Assembly: GCF_003391135.1 (NCBI RefSeq)
Contig: NZ_CP031455.1
Location: forward strand, 3,627,001 to 3,691,000
Direction of reading: 5' to 3'
From: Streptoverticillium olivoreticuli subsp. olivoreticuli
GTDB taxonomy: Bacteria > Actinomycetota > Actinomycetes > Streptomycetales > Streptomycetaceae
DNA: 64,000 bases
The translations under genes and the position numbers were made by a program. Below, piece after piece: positions 26,038-34,708 of this stretch; positions within the stretch are counted from its first letter, which is position 1; each line of letters begins with the position of its first letter. The notes under the pieces are model-generated. The model saw only the letters and a program-made list of their open reading frames with translations, made no database searches and had not been told where the DNA came from.

Positions 26038-27186
26038 TCAGGGCTGAGCCCGGACGGCCGCGGGGATCGTGACGATGACGTTGTCCTCGCGGTCCAGCCA
26101 CACGTGCTGTCCTTCGCGGGTCACCGTGAGCCCGGCACGGTCGCGCTCGGGACGCCCCAGGGCCTCCCACTTGCGGTAGCCGACCTCGACTTCGTCCCAC
26201 AACTGGCGCGGGCCGTACTGCTCGACGGTGAAGGTGTCGTGCCCGGGGACGTAGTCCACCGACGCCCAGGACTTCCGGTCATCAGCAAGCACCCACAAGG
26301 TGGCTTCATCGCTGCCGTCGTCGGCCTCGGCCAGCAGAGACCACGCATCACGGAGGCCGAGGCCGATGAAGAACTTCGCTTCGTACTCGGCTTCCAGGTC
26401 CCTGGGCGAGAGGTCGGTCTTGCTGCGGCTGGCTTCGTCCTCGTGGTGGAGGAAGTCGCTCAGGTACCCGCGGGGAGGACGGTCGGTACGCGAGCGCATG
26501 AAGGCCGGGTAGCCGGAGAACTTGCCTTGGACGACGCCGTCCTGGGTGTCGAGGACGGCGAACGAGTACGAGTGGTAGCTGCCACCCCACGGTGCGACGA
26601 TCCGGCCAGCCGGGGTCTGCGCGACCCAGGCGTAGGGGATCTGGGGGACGGTGAACGTCGCGAGCCACCGGTCGTACGGTGCGCCAGCGGGGTATCCCTT
26701 CTCGGCATCGCCGCACACAACATGCGGGCTGTACCCGGCCGATTCCAGGTTCTTGACGGCCTGATCAACAATCAGGGGGTCGACGTCGATGCCGAAAACG
26801 TTGTCGGAGCCGAGCCGGTGTGCCAGCCAGGCGAGGTTGTAGCCCGTGCCGGCTCCGGCGTCCATGGTGCGGTGGCCCTCGCGTACGTCCAGGAGCTGAA
26901 GCATCTCCAGCATGAGCGAGGGCATGGAGGACGATGACGTCGGCAGCCTGTACGCGTCGTCACCCAGGTCCTTGCCGTCGTTGACCTGGGTGACGAGCGG
27001 CAGGTCGCCGTAGACCACGGTCAGCCATCGCTCAGGTCGTTCGCCGCGTGTGAGAGGCCGGTCGTCGACCTCAATGGCGTCGGGGACGAAGAGCTTGCGG
27101 TCGACCGAGGCCACGGCGTCCTTCCACTCCGGGAGAATCGCGCCCTTGTTGGTCAGGATCTCCAGGAGTCGTTCCGGTGAGCTCAC
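26038..27186 (-). CDS. PIMT-like (protein-L-isoaspartate O-methyltransferase family) enzyme
   Basis: 382 residues from GTG 27186. The SAM fold begins at about 95 with MDAGAGTGYNLAWLAHRLG; upstream are PLVTQVNDGKD and YRLPTSSSSMPSLM, the substrate-binding features of the PIMT superfamily. Domains beyond about 230 (DRPPRGYLSDFLHHED and on) are an extension seen in stand-alone actinobacterial members, including those that modify RiPP peptides. Its start is 6 bases downstream of a 38-residue peptide gene whose end supplies the GAGG ribosome site, so translation is coupled. Peptide methylation or aspartimide formation is inference. Confidence 0.8.
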   Translation of the reverse strand: MSSPERLLEILTNKGAILPEWKDAVASVDRKLFVPDAIEVDDRPLTRGERPERWLTVVYGDLPLVTQVNDGKDLGDDAYRLPTSSSSMPSLMLEMLQLLDVREGHRTMDAGAGTGYNLAWLAHRLGSDNVFGIDVDPLIVDQAVKNLESAGYSPHVVCGDAEKGYPAGAPYDRWLATFTVPQIPYAWVAQTPAGRIVAPWGGSYHSYSFAVLDTQDGVVQGKFSGYPAFMRSRTDRPPRGYLSDFLHHEDEASRSKTDLSPRDLEAEYEAKFFIGLGLRDAWSLLAEADDGSDEATLWVLADDRKSWASVDYVPGHDTFTVEQYGPRQLWDEVEVGYRKWEALGRPERDRAGLTVTREGQHVWLDREDNVIVTIPAAVRAQP

Positions 27187-27192
27187 GTCGCC

Positions 27193-27309
27193 TCACTTCT
27201 TCTTTTTCGGAGGGTCGGTCACCGGCTTGTTCCACTGGCCGTCCTTCTCCTTGTTGGACTGGTTCTTGTCGCCTTCCTCACCGCCCTTGCCATCACCGTG
27301 CGTACCCAT
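27193..27309 (-). CDS. 38-residue Gly/Lys-rich peptide, candidate RiPP precursor
   Basis: ATG 27309 has a perfect AAGGAGG box 8 bases upstream. The product begins MGTHGDGKGGEEGDKNQ and ends in WNKPVTDPPKKKK. It contains two Asp-Gly pairs plus Asn-Gln and Asn-Lys, sites prone to deamidation or isomerisation and so plausible PIMT substrates. It is directly upstream of, and coupled to, the PIMT-like gene. There is no ATP-grasp or lanthionine synthetase nearby. An in-frame longer reading (to 27393) lacks a comparable ribosome site. The precursor role is inference. Confidence 0.65.
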   Translation of the reverse strand: MGTHGDGKGGEEGDKNQSNKEKDGQWNKPVTDPPKKKK

Positions 27310-27389
27310 GCGCAGCGCCTCCTTGTGCAGGTCGGAGCAGTGATGGAAGTACGGTAGTGCCGGATCAGGCGTTTGCAGGAGGTGTTTGC

Positions 27390-28298
27390 TCACAACGGCC
27401 GGGGGGCGACATCACGCCCGGCCGGGCGGCAGTCGTCAGCGCATCGGCCCTGGTCAGGAAGCGCCGTCGCGCTCCCTGTGCTCACATCACGCCGTGTATT
27501 CAGCCAAGCCATGGTTTTCGGCCCGGGCTCTGCTGCGCTGGTGGTTTGCAGGGCGTTGGCAAGGTGTTGGGGGCCGATGCGCATCAGGGTCCAGATGCTG
27601 CTGATGTCGCGGGCGGTCTCCCACGCGTCGGCCTCGGAGAGGTTGAACGGGGTGACGGCGATGCCGGCGGCAGTGAATGGGGTCGCGTTGAGGTATTGCA
27701 TGCCGCCGGGTCCGCACAGATACGTCCGGGCTCCGACGGCGGCGGCCAGGTCGGCGAGGCGTTGCGAGCGTTCCGGCCGGGCCGGGAGGCTGCTGCTGCG
27801 GAGGATGCGGCCCTGCCAGCCGAGGAGGTCCAGCAGGGCCCGGGTGGACGTTTCGGCGACCGGTGCGGTGCGGTCGCTGGTGGTGAAGGCGTCGAGGACG
27901 GGGGCCAGGGCCTGCTCGAAGGCGTGCCAGTAGGGGCTGGTCCCGAAGTGCTGCCGGAGTACGCGGGTGGTCCGCCGCTGGGACTGTGCGGGCTCGGCCA
28001 TCACCGCGTCTCGGATCAGGGTCCGGCGGCCGAGGGGGAGATGGGTGGGGATGGACAGCCACCAGCGGTCGGCCGGGTTGTCCAGGGCGGCGAGGCGGGT
28101 TCGGTGCTGGTAGTCGCGGCGGGTGAACTGGACGTCGTCGAGGACGATCCAGCAGTCCGCCGCGAACAGCTTGGCCAGCGTGGTCAGCCGGGGGAAGAAG
28201 TTGGGCTGGTGGATGGCGCACAGCCCGCCCGGCGGCGGTTCAAGAGGTAAGCAGGCGGCTGTCGAAGCCGTCTTCGAGGAGGGATTGGTAGGCGGCAT
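27390..28298 (-). CDS. WbqC-like family protein
   Basis: 302 residues. The N-terminal WbqC landmark is clear: CAIHQPNFFPRLTTLAKLF (about 27-45), then DDVQFTRRDYQHRTRL (about 53-68). The family is found in polysaccharide and natural-product loci; its biochemical role is poorly defined. It starts 59 bases inside the upstream YdcF-like gene (ATG 28298 after GGAGGA). The tail beyond about 270 is low-complexity. One TTA codon near residue 17 suggests bldA dependence. Confidence 0.8.
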   Translation of the reverse strand: MPPTNPSSKTASTAACLPLEPPPGGLCAIHQPNFFPRLTTLAKLFAADCWIVLDDVQFTRRDYQHRTRLAALDNPADRWWLSIPTHLPLGRRTLIRDAVMAEPAQSQRRTTRVLRQHFGTSPYWHAFEQALAPVLDAFTTSDRTAPVAETSTRALLDLLGWQGRILRSSSLPARPERSQRLADLAAAVGARTYLCGPGGMQYLNATPFTAAGIAVTPFNLSEADAWETARDISSIWTLMRIGPQHLANALQTTSAAEPGPKTMAWLNTRRDVSTGSATALPDQGRCADDCRPAGRDVAPRPL

Positions 28299-28911
28299 GT
28301 ACGTCCTCCGGGACGTTCTGCTCGATGGCGAAGCCGAGCCTCGGGTACTCGATCACCCGCTGCAGGTCGCCGACGAGCTGGTCGACGACGAGCTTCTCGT
28401 CGCCGATCGTTTTCAGGTAGTCGTCGAACTCCAGTGGCGCCGAGGCACAGATCACCTCCACCTCGGGCCAGACCTTGCGGGCGGTGGCGAAGGCGCGGCG
28501 CTCCATGTAGGGCATGGAGACCAGCAGCACGGTCTTCACGGGGATCCCGGCGGCGGCCAGGACGTCGCGGGAGAAGGTGATGTTCTGGCCGGTGTTACGC
28601 GCGTTCGGTTCCAGCAGGACCGCTTCGTCGGGGACACCGAGGACGAGCGCGTGCTCGCGGAAGTGCACGGCCTCCCCGCGGGGGAAACGGCCCGGGTGAG
28701 TGGGGTTGGGGCCGCCGGAGAAGACGAGGGCCGGGAAGAGCCCGGCCCGGTACAGCTCGGCGCAGAAGACGGGGACGCCCAGGTCGTGGCTCCCGAGGCC
28801 GATCGCGGCGTCCGCCGGCCGGAGCTGGTGGCCCATCTGGTGGTAGTCCCAGATCAGCTTGGCCCGCTGGCGCTGGTCGTCGGTGATGCCCCGCTGGATG
28901 TCCGTCGTCAC
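28240..28911 (-). CDS. YdcF-like (DUF218) family protein
   Basis: 223 residues. DUF218 features: a Rossmann-like start (AAIGLGSHDLGV, about 39-50), LVFSGGPNPTHPG (about 63-75), the EPNARNTGQNITFSRDVL segment (about 101-118) and VLLVSMPYMERRA. No transmembrane helix is seen, so this is the soluble form. YdcF relatives bind SAM or act on cell-wall or vancomycin-resistance (SanA-like) functions; the actual role is unknown. The start overlaps the XRE regulator stop (ATGA) and the end overlaps WbqC. Confidence 0.82.
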   Translation of the reverse strand: MTTDIQRGITDDQRQRAKLIWDYHQMGHQLRPADAAIGLGSHDLGVPVFCAELYRAGLFPALVFSGGPNPTHPGRFPRGEAVHFREHALVLGVPDEAVLLEPNARNTGQNITFSRDVLAAAGIPVKTVLLVSMPYMERRAFATARKVWPEVEVICASAPLEFDDYLKTIGDEKLVVDQLVGDLQRVIEYPRLGFAIEQNVPEDVHAAYQSLLEDGFDSRLLTS

Positions 28912-30023
28912 TGGCGTCTCTCTCCCTGGTCACCGCCGCCGGGGCTGATCACCCCTGCGGTCTTCCGGATGCTCTCGATGCTGGCCAGCTGGTGGCTCAA
29001 GCCGTATTGCGCGGCCAGCTTGGCGGCCTGATCGAGGGCCGTCAGGCCATCATCCCGGGTGGCGGGGTCGGACAGCAGGATGTGTCCATGGGCGGTGTCC
29101 AGGCGCACCCGCTGCATCGGAGAGTCGGTGCCTCCGGTGCTGCGCGCGATGCCGATGAAGTGCAGGGCCTTGTTCAGGTCGCCGGCGCCCCGGTGGGCGA
29201 GGGCGAGTTTCTGGTGGGCGACGGACCAGTCGTCGGGCTCGCCGAGGTCTTCGAAGTCGCGGGTCGCGGCGAGCATGACGCGGGCCGCATAGTCGTGTTC
29301 GCCTTCCTTGCTCAGCGCGGTCCCCACCCACAGGCGGGCACGTGCACGGTCGCGGCGGGCGAGCCGGTCGTCGACGGCCAGGTGTTCGTAGTGGCGGGCG
29401 GCGGTATCCAGACGGCCGGACATCTCCGCCACGACGGCCAGAGACAGGTCGAGCTGGGCGACGCGGCGGGGAATGTCGAGCTGGGTGAAGACCGAGCGGG
29501 CTCCGGCGTAGGCGAGCTGGGCCGAGAGTGGCCCGACGACCGCTCCCTGGTCGCGTTTGAGGTCACCGAGGAGGGCGGTAGAGCGGGCGAGGAGATACAG
29601 CCCCTTGTCGTCCAGCTCGGGTGGCCGGAAGCGGTTCAGCCACCGGCCCAGCAGGTTGTCGGCGAACGCGAAGTGCTGGCGGCTTAGGGCGACGACGACC
29701 CGGTCCAGGTCGTCGGTCCACGATTCGTACTCCCAGGCTCTGGGTCCTGCCGAAATGACGCGGCGGGTGGTCGCGGGCGGCCCGCCGGCCTCGGAGAGGA
29801 ACGTCTCGAACCGCAGGTGCACCGCCGCGTCCGCGCGGGCCAGGGCGGTGTCCAAGATCGCCTGAGTGTCAGGACGGGGCTCCGTCGCGGCCAGGTGCTT
29901 CTCCCATTTGGAGACGGTCCTCACGGCGACACCGAGGTGCTCGGCGAACGCGCGCACGCTCATCCGCAGGGCAAGCCGCAGAGCCCGGGCCTCCAGGCCG
30001 GTCCAGTGGTGCACGGTCGCCAC
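28908..30023 (-). CDS. XRE-family transcriptional regulator with TPR-like domain
   Basis: 371 residues. The N-terminal HTH (about 8-60: LRLALRMSVRAFAEHLGVAV followed by RTVSKWEKH) is followed by a long all-helical region (about 120-360) of TPR-like repeats, a layout of Streptomyces pathway regulators that sense small ligands or peptides. It is the first gene of block A and translationally coupled to the YdcF-like gene, so it probably autoregulates the operon; this is inference. Confidence 0.82.
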   Translation of the reverse strand: MATVHHWTGLEARALRLALRMSVRAFAEHLGVAVRTVSKWEKHLAATEPRPDTQAILDTALARADAAVHLRFETFLSEAGGPPATTRRVISAGPRAWEYESWTDDLDRVVVALSRQHFAFADNLLGRWLNRFRPPELDDKGLYLLARSTALLGDLKRDQGAVVGPLSAQLAYAGARSVFTQLDIPRRVAQLDLSLAVVAEMSGRLDTAARHYEHLAVDDRLARRDRARARLWVGTALSKEGEHDYAARVMLAATRDFEDLGEPDDWSVAHQKLALAHRGAGDLNKALHFIGIARSTGGTDSPMQRVRLDTAHGHILLSDPATRDDGLTALDQAAKLAAQYGLSHQLASIESIRKTAGVISPGGGDQGERRQ

Positions 30024-30218
30024 GCGTCGCTCCCTTCCGAGAGCTCATGCAAGCACGGCACACGCATGCGGGGGGACGGAAGTGCAACGCAAGTGCAACA
30101 CCGCGTCATTTCGTCGCCGCCCGCCGGGGAGGACGCTTCAACACGCAGGTCACAGCCCCTCATTGCCCGGGGCGGACTTCCTGTTTCGTCCCCCGGATCG
30201 TTTGGACGGTCACCCTTC

Positions 30219-30653
30219 ATGGAGCCCCTTACCGAGCACCGTCGTGTCAGTGGACCGGTCGTCTACGGCTTCCTGCGGCTGGTCAACGTCCCCGCTGCCC
30301 GCGGAGCGGCCTTGGAGCAGTCGCTGGCCGAGTACTGCCACCGGCACGAGCTGACCCTGTCCGGGCTGTTCACCGAACGCATCGCCGAGGTCGACTCGGC
30401 AGCTTTCACCGGGCTGATGGACGCGTTGGAAGTGCCCGGCACCTACGGAGTCGTGCTGCCCTCCGCCTCTCATCTCGGCCCCAAGGCCATAGCCGCAGCA
30501 CGGAGTAATCGCATCGCGGCGAGCGGAGTCCGCCTGCTGCTGGCCCGTAAAGAGACCCCCGGCATGCCCTGCCGCAGGCGCCCCAGCTCGGGGGGCTCCC
30601 CGGGCCGTCAGCGCGGGCACGGACCCGCACCGGCACTGGAGTCCGAATCATGA
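30219..30653 (+). CDS. Serine-recombinase-like protein without catalytic serine
   Basis: 144 residues from ATG 30219. The resolvase-type N-terminal fold is suggested by VYGFLRLVNVPAARGAALEQ and GVVLPSASHLGPKAIAAARS. The catalytic Ser expected in YxRVS is replaced (YGFLRLVN) and there is no C-terminal DNA-binding domain. Such stripped resolvase-like proteins are common orphans in Streptomyces. The C-terminal 40 residues are low-complexity. Function unknown. Confidence 0.55.
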   Translation: MEPLTEHRRVSGPVVYGFLRLVNVPAARGAALEQSLAEYCHRHELTLSGLFTERIAEVDSAAFTGLMDALEVPGTYGVVLPSASHLGPKAIAAARSNRIAASGVRLLLARKETPGMPCRRRPSSGGSPGRQRGHGPAPALESES

Positions 30654-30772
30654 GCCCCGGCATGCCCACGGTCGAACAGCGGCTCTCCCTCATGCGGGCA
30701 GGCACCCGATTGTCCTTCGCGGAGCGCGCGAGGTCTCCGTGGTGGATTCGTCTACAGAGCCTCGTGGCTGTC

Positions 30773-31318
30773 CTAGCCTGCCCATTCGTCGGCCAGGATG
30801 GCGTGGACGACGGAGTCGCGCCATTGACCGGCCTTGAGGACGTGTCCGCGGATGCGTCCCTCCTCGGTCATGCCCGTCTTCAGCATGGCGCGTGCCGAGG
30901 CGTCGTTCAGCGGCGAGCGTGCGCCCCAGACGCGGTGGAGGTCCAGGCCCTCGAATGCCAGGGCGAGCAGGAGCTGGATGGTCTCGGCACCGTAGCCGAC
31001 GCCCCAGGCGTCCGGGCGCAGGGCGAATCCGATGGTGGCTGCTTGCTGTTGGTGGGGGTCGGTGGCCAGTCGGCCGTACCCGATCAGGTCGTTGCTGTCG
31101 CGTTCGACGACGGCGAGGCAGTATTCGGCGCGTGGTGCGGCTGTGGCCGAGGCGATCGAGCGGGCGACGATGTGCCCGACGTCCTGGCGGGAGCGCGGCG
31201 TGAAGGACAGGTGCTCGGTGGCCTCGGGGCTGCCGTAGATCGCGAAGACCGCGTCCACGTCGTCGATGGTGAGCTCGCGGAGCTCCAGGCGCTGGGTGCG
31301 TCGGCTGACCGGGTACAT
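30773..31318 (-). CDS. GNAT acetyltransferase (RimJ/RimL type)
   Basis: 181 residues with ATG 31318. Typical RimJ layout: RLELRELTIDDVDAVFAIYG at the N-terminus, GYGRLATDPHQQQAATIGFA, then the acetyl-CoA loop region RPDAWGVGYGAETIQLLLAL (about 110-130) and the NDASARAMLKTGMTEEGRI helix. Substrate could be a protein N-terminus, an amino acid or a small molecule. It ends 50 bases after the converging resolvase-like region. Confidence 0.85.
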   Translation of the reverse strand: MYPVSRRTQRLELRELTIDDVDAVFAIYGSPEATEHLSFTPRSRQDVGHIVARSIASATAAPRAEYCLAVVERDSNDLIGYGRLATDPHQQQAATIGFALRPDAWGVGYGAETIQLLLALAFEGLDLHRVWGARSPLNDASARAMLKTGMTEEGRIRGHVLKAGQWRDSVVHAILADEWAG

Positions 31319-31342
31319 GCCATCGGACTCTACCGGCCCGGT

Positions 31343-32695
31343 TCAGCGCGGCAGGGCGGGTCGGCCGGGGCTGTATGCCTCGATCTCGGCGCGCAGGTCC
31401 CGGGCTGTTGCCGCGTCGCGTGCGGGGCCGCGGAGCAGGGCTGCGCCGACGCGGTCGGCGGAGACGATGATGCCGCGGTTGCGGTGTGCGGGTCCGAGGT
31501 CGAGGACGGGCCGGATGGCTTCGGCGGCTCCGTCGAGTTCGCCGCTGTACAGGCGGGTGAGGGCGAGGTTGCACTGGGCGCCGGCCAGGTCGCCGAAGGC
31601 CCAGTCGGGGGCTGCGGAGTTGCTGAACGCCTGGACGGCTTCCTGGGCGAGGGCTGCTATTCGGGTGTTGCCGTTGCCGAGCAGGACCTCGGACTCCACC
31701 GTGTAGTAGAGGTGTTTGCTCTCGGGGAAGGTGAGCAGTCCGCCGAGGCGGTCGAGGTCGTCGTACTGCACCTGTTCTCGGAGTTCCCGCGCGCGCCGGG
31801 TCGCGGATCGGGTGGCCTCTTCATCTCCCAGGAGGGCGGCGGCCCTAGCTTCCAGGCCGGCCAGCCACACGGCGGCCGTCCCCCGCAGGCCGGGGCATTC
31901 GGCCGTCCCCTGGCGTGCGTAGTGCAGGGCTTCGGTGCCCTTGCCGGACCAGTAGGTGATCAGGGACTTCAGGCCGAACGTCAGGGCGACCAGGCCGGGG
32001 TGTTCTGCCTGCTGGGCGCACACGCCTGCGGCGCGGGCCTGGATCATGGCGTTCTTCGGGTCGCCCATGTCGTGGCAGCCCTTGGCCATGTGGAACGCCA
32101 GGAGCGTTGCCAGCACGTGCAGTTCGCGGGTCTGCGATGGGCGTGCCCGGCCGCTTTCGATGAGGCGGAAGCAGTCGTCCTGGGCTTCCGCGATCTCGTC
32201 CCAGATCGTCGGCAAGGGCACCCGCGGGTACTGGATGACGATGTTCTCGACCCGGTCCCGGAGGAGTCCGAGGGTTTCCGGGCCGATGTTGCCTCGCTCC
32301 GCTCCCATGGCGAAGTCCCTCGCGCGCTTTGCGGCCATCTCTGCTGTCCTTCTCATCTCGTGCAGCACCGCACCGGTATCCGGGCGGCTGGTGGTGGGGG
32401 CCGTACCGAACCGGGGGTCCGGGGCGGGCAAGGGCCCGTCCGGGGCCGGGTTCCACAGCTGCTGGATGCTGTAGCCGAGCCAGTGGCTGATCACCCGGCG
32501 GGCGGCCGACTGCGGGAACCGGCCGTTGTAGAACCATGCCTCGAACGTGCTCAGCGCGGGCTCCAGGGCCTTCAGCCCCGGGTCCTGTTCCAGGTCGGCC
32601 AGGTCGCAGGCAGCCGCTTTGAAGCGCGGCAGGAACGCACGGTGGTCCGTGATTCCCTCCTGCTCTTCGAGCAGGCGCCTGAACAAGGTGCACAT
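31343..32695 (-). CDS. Regulator-like protein with degenerate HTH and TPR-like repeats
   Basis: 450 residues. The first 80 (RALLEEQ-like start, STFEAWFYNGRFPQSAARRV, ISHWLGYSIQQLW) match the degenerate helix-turn-helix head of Streptomyces accessory regulators. Residues about 100-440 are helical repeats. The gene is divergent from the ATPase gene, with 252 bases between them showing no other gene. A regulatory role for block B is inference. Confidence 0.65.
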   Translation of the reverse strand: MCTLFRRLLEEQEGITDHRAFLPRFKAAACDLADLEQDPGLKALEPALSTFEAWFYNGRFPQSAARRVISHWLGYSIQQLWNPAPDGPLPAPDPRFGTAPTTSRPDTGAVLHEMRRTAEMAAKRARDFAMGAERGNIGPETLGLLRDRVENIVIQYPRVPLPTIWDEIAEAQDDCFRLIESGRARPSQTRELHVLATLLAFHMAKGCHDMGDPKNAMIQARAAGVCAQQAEHPGLVALTFGLKSLITYWSGKGTEALHYARQGTAECPGLRGTAAVWLAGLEARAAALLGDEEATRSATRRARELREQVQYDDLDRLGGLLTFPESKHLYYTVESEVLLGNGNTRIAALAQEAVQAFSNSAAPDWAFGDLAGAQCNLALTRLYSGELDGAAEAIRPVLDLGPAHRNRGIIVSADRVGAALLRGPARDAATARDLRAEIEAYSPGRPALPR

Positions 32696-32947
32696 GACAC
32701 CCCTTCATCCCGTATCCGGTGGCCTCGCCCCTTGGACGGTAGGGCGGCTCACCCCTCAACGTGCCCTGTCCATATGGGTTTTAGCGGCCCCGAGGGAGTT
32801 CCGAGGGAAATCCGAGGGTGGCCCCCGGAATTCCGGCAGAAGCCGAGGGAGGAACGGGGGTGGAGACAGCTGACCACCATCGCCAGGCTCGATACCCGCC
32901 CGTTGCGGGGGTTGTCCGTCCGGAAACGCGAGACCAGGGAGCTACCA

Positions 32948-33454
32948 GTGGCGTCGTCAGGCGTGTCACCCGGCGTGAGGCATTGCGAAAGCAGACAGAC
33001 CACCAAAACCGTTTCCCCCGCCGGCGGGCGCCCGCACCTTCCGGTCCGGCACCAAGCGGCCTTCGCCGTGCCGCCGGACGAGCGCGCCGTCGGGAAGGCC
33101 CTCCGCATACTCCGCGACACGCTCATCACCTGGTGGGCCGAGAGCGAGGAGTACATCCCCGACGCCGAACTCGTGGCCAGCGAACTTCTCACCAACGCGC
33201 TCCGGCACGCTCCCTGTGACGAACTCGCACTGACCGCGGCCGAGGGCGGCGGCTCCCTCCTCATCGAGGTCGAGGACGGCGGGAACCCGTCGTCCGAGCC
33301 CACCGTGCAGCACACAACGGACGACAACGCCGTCTCCGGCCGGGGCATGACGATCGTCGAGGCCGTGGCAGAGAGCTGGTCCTGGCGCCGTTTGCCCGAC
33401 GGAGGCAGAGGCACGTGGGCTGTCCTCCCCTGGCCCAGCGGGGTGGCCCGGTGA
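32948..33454 (+). CDS. Anti-sigma-type ATP-binding protein (HATPase_c)
   Basis: 168 residues from GTG 32948 with GGGAG 7 bases upstream. GHKL ATPase motifs: N box VASELLTNALRHAP (about 81-94), G1 box EVEDGG (about 112-117), G2 box SGRGMTIVEAVA (about 132-143). Short stand-alone proteins of this type in Streptomyces are anti-sigma or regulatory kinases. It opens block B and overlaps the oxygenase gene by 4 bases (GTGA). A much longer upstream reading frame exists but is antisense to the regulator gene and is not real. Confidence 0.85.
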   Translation: MASSGVSPGVRHCESRQTTKTVSPAGGRPHLPVRHQAAFAVPPDERAVGKALRILRDTLITWWAESEEYIPDAELVASELLTNALRHAPCDELALTAAEGGGSLLIEVEDGGNPSSEPTVQHTTDDNAVSGRGMTIVEAVAESWSWRRLPDGGRGTWAVLPWPSGVAR

Positions 33455-34224
33455 CCACTTCAACCGACGCCGCCTCCTTAGGCGGGCTGTTCGCCCCGTA
33501 CGAGGTCGACATTCGGCAGCCGCGGGTCGTTGACCTGATCGCCGCCCGGATGCGGCACACGGGCCTGGTGGCCGTCCGCGGGCTCACGTCGCCGGAGGCC
33601 GTGGCCACGTTCGCGGACCGGGTGATGCACCGGGGCGTGTACCCGGGTGAGGGGCCGCTGGGTCTGCACGAGGTCTGGGACACCGGCGAGCACGCGCACC
33701 TGGTCGGGCACACCGAGCTGACGCGCGCGGCAGTCGATGTGCACACGCGCCGTGCCGACCTTGTCCTCCCGCCCCGGCTGGTACTCATGGCCTGCATCCA
33801 CCCAGCGCACGAGGGCGGGGAGACCGTGCTGGTCGACGGGAAGGTGCTCTTCGGCGACTTATGCCGGCGCCGCCCCGACACGGCCCACGCGTTCCTGTAC
33901 GAGCGGGCGGCTGCCTTCGGCCGTACCGTCGCGGCCCCCGTCTTCGAAGACGTCGGGCGCCGCCGCTACGTGTTACGGCTGCGTCAGGACGGGGTGGTGC
34001 GCTGGAGCGCGGCGACCCAGCCGTTCCTGCCCGTGCTGCGTACCGCCTTGCAGCGGCACCAGCAGGTCCTCGCCCTCGGGTACGGCCAGGGCGTCTTGGT
34101 CGACAACGCCCGGTGGGCGACGGGCCGGTTGGCGTTCACCGGCCCCCGGGCGTTCCTGCGGGCCGAGGGCACTGCCCGCATCCGCATGGCCTCGGGCTTC
34201 GTCTCGGGGGCGGTACCGAGATGA
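33451..34224 (+). CDS. TauD/clavaminate-synthase-like oxygenase with altered iron site
   Basis: 257 residues. The metal motif is H-x-E (HTE, 87-89), as in clavaminate synthases, followed by LVLMACIHPAHEGGETVLVD (about 111-129). In the distal motif, which normally reads DNRRxxHGRxxF, this protein has DNARWATGRLAF (218-229), so the second iron-binding His is Thr224. Either another His serves or the enzyme does not use Fe/2-oxoglutarate chemistry normally. Three TTA codons (33478, 33859, 33973) make translation depend on the bldA tRNA. It is coupled to both neighbours by 4-base overlaps. Confidence 0.72.
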   Translation: MTTSTDAASLGGLFAPYEVDIRQPRVVDLIAARMRHTGLVAVRGLTSPEAVATFADRVMHRGVYPGEGPLGLHEVWDTGEHAHLVGHTELTRAAVDVHTRRADLVLPPRLVLMACIHPAHEGGETVLVDGKVLFGDLCRRRPDTAHAFLYERAAAFGRTVAAPVFEDVGRRRYVLRLRQDGVVRWSAATQPFLPVLRTALQRHQQVLALGYGQGVLVDNARWATGRLAFTGPRAFLRAEGTARIRMASGFVSGAVPR

Positions 34225-34559
34225 CCGGGACGGACCACGACAGCGTCGCGCGCCTCCGGCACGGGAACCTTCTGGAACAGCAGTGGTCGACGGACCGCGA
34301 GACGCTGGAACGCCTGTGGGACGGATTGCACCGTCTGGAGCTGCCAGACTCGCCGACCCCGGTCTCGCGGGAGACCCTTCACGTTCCGCTGCCGCCCACG
34401 GCACCAATCCCGGCCATGCAGCCGGTGCGGCCGAGGCGGCACGCGCGGGCCCGGCACCGCCGACGGCGCGACCCCGCACCCGGACGGCTCTTCCGAAAAC
34501 GCACCGCCGTGCTTCTCGTGGCGCCCGCTGCCTGCGCGCTTCCTCTTCTCGTGCGCTAG
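34221..34559 (+). CDS. Hypothetical protein with C-terminal membrane segment
   Basis: 112 residues from ATG 34221 overlapping the oxygenase stop. The N-terminal half is acidic (RHGNLLEQQWSTDRETLERL), followed by a very Arg-rich stretch (about 73-95) and a short hydrophobic C-terminus (AVLLVAPAACALPLLVR). No family recognised. The following 149 bases (34560-34708) hold no gene. Confidence 0.6.
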   Translation: MTGTDHDSVARLRHGNLLEQQWSTDRETLERLWDGLHRLELPDSPTPVSRETLHVPLPPTAPIPAMQPVRPRRHARARHRRRRDPAPGRLFRKRTAVLLVAPAACALPLLVR

Positions 34560-34708
34560 CTCCGCTACGTCCACGCGTCCGGGCGGCGAACTCGTTTCGT
34601 CGCTCGTCTCCACCGCCCGGAAGACCCAAGTCCCGCCCGCCGGGGGCGGGGCCCGAACCACCGGCGCGGCTTCTTTCCCCTGTCCCGGCCTGATCCGGAG
34701 AACACACC

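Noticed and set aside
30650..32947. Very long + strand open frame running up to the ATPase gene
   Set aside because: It is antisense to the GNAT and regulator genes, which have clear protein motifs; only the part from GTG 32948 has a ribosome site and recognisable GHKL motifs.
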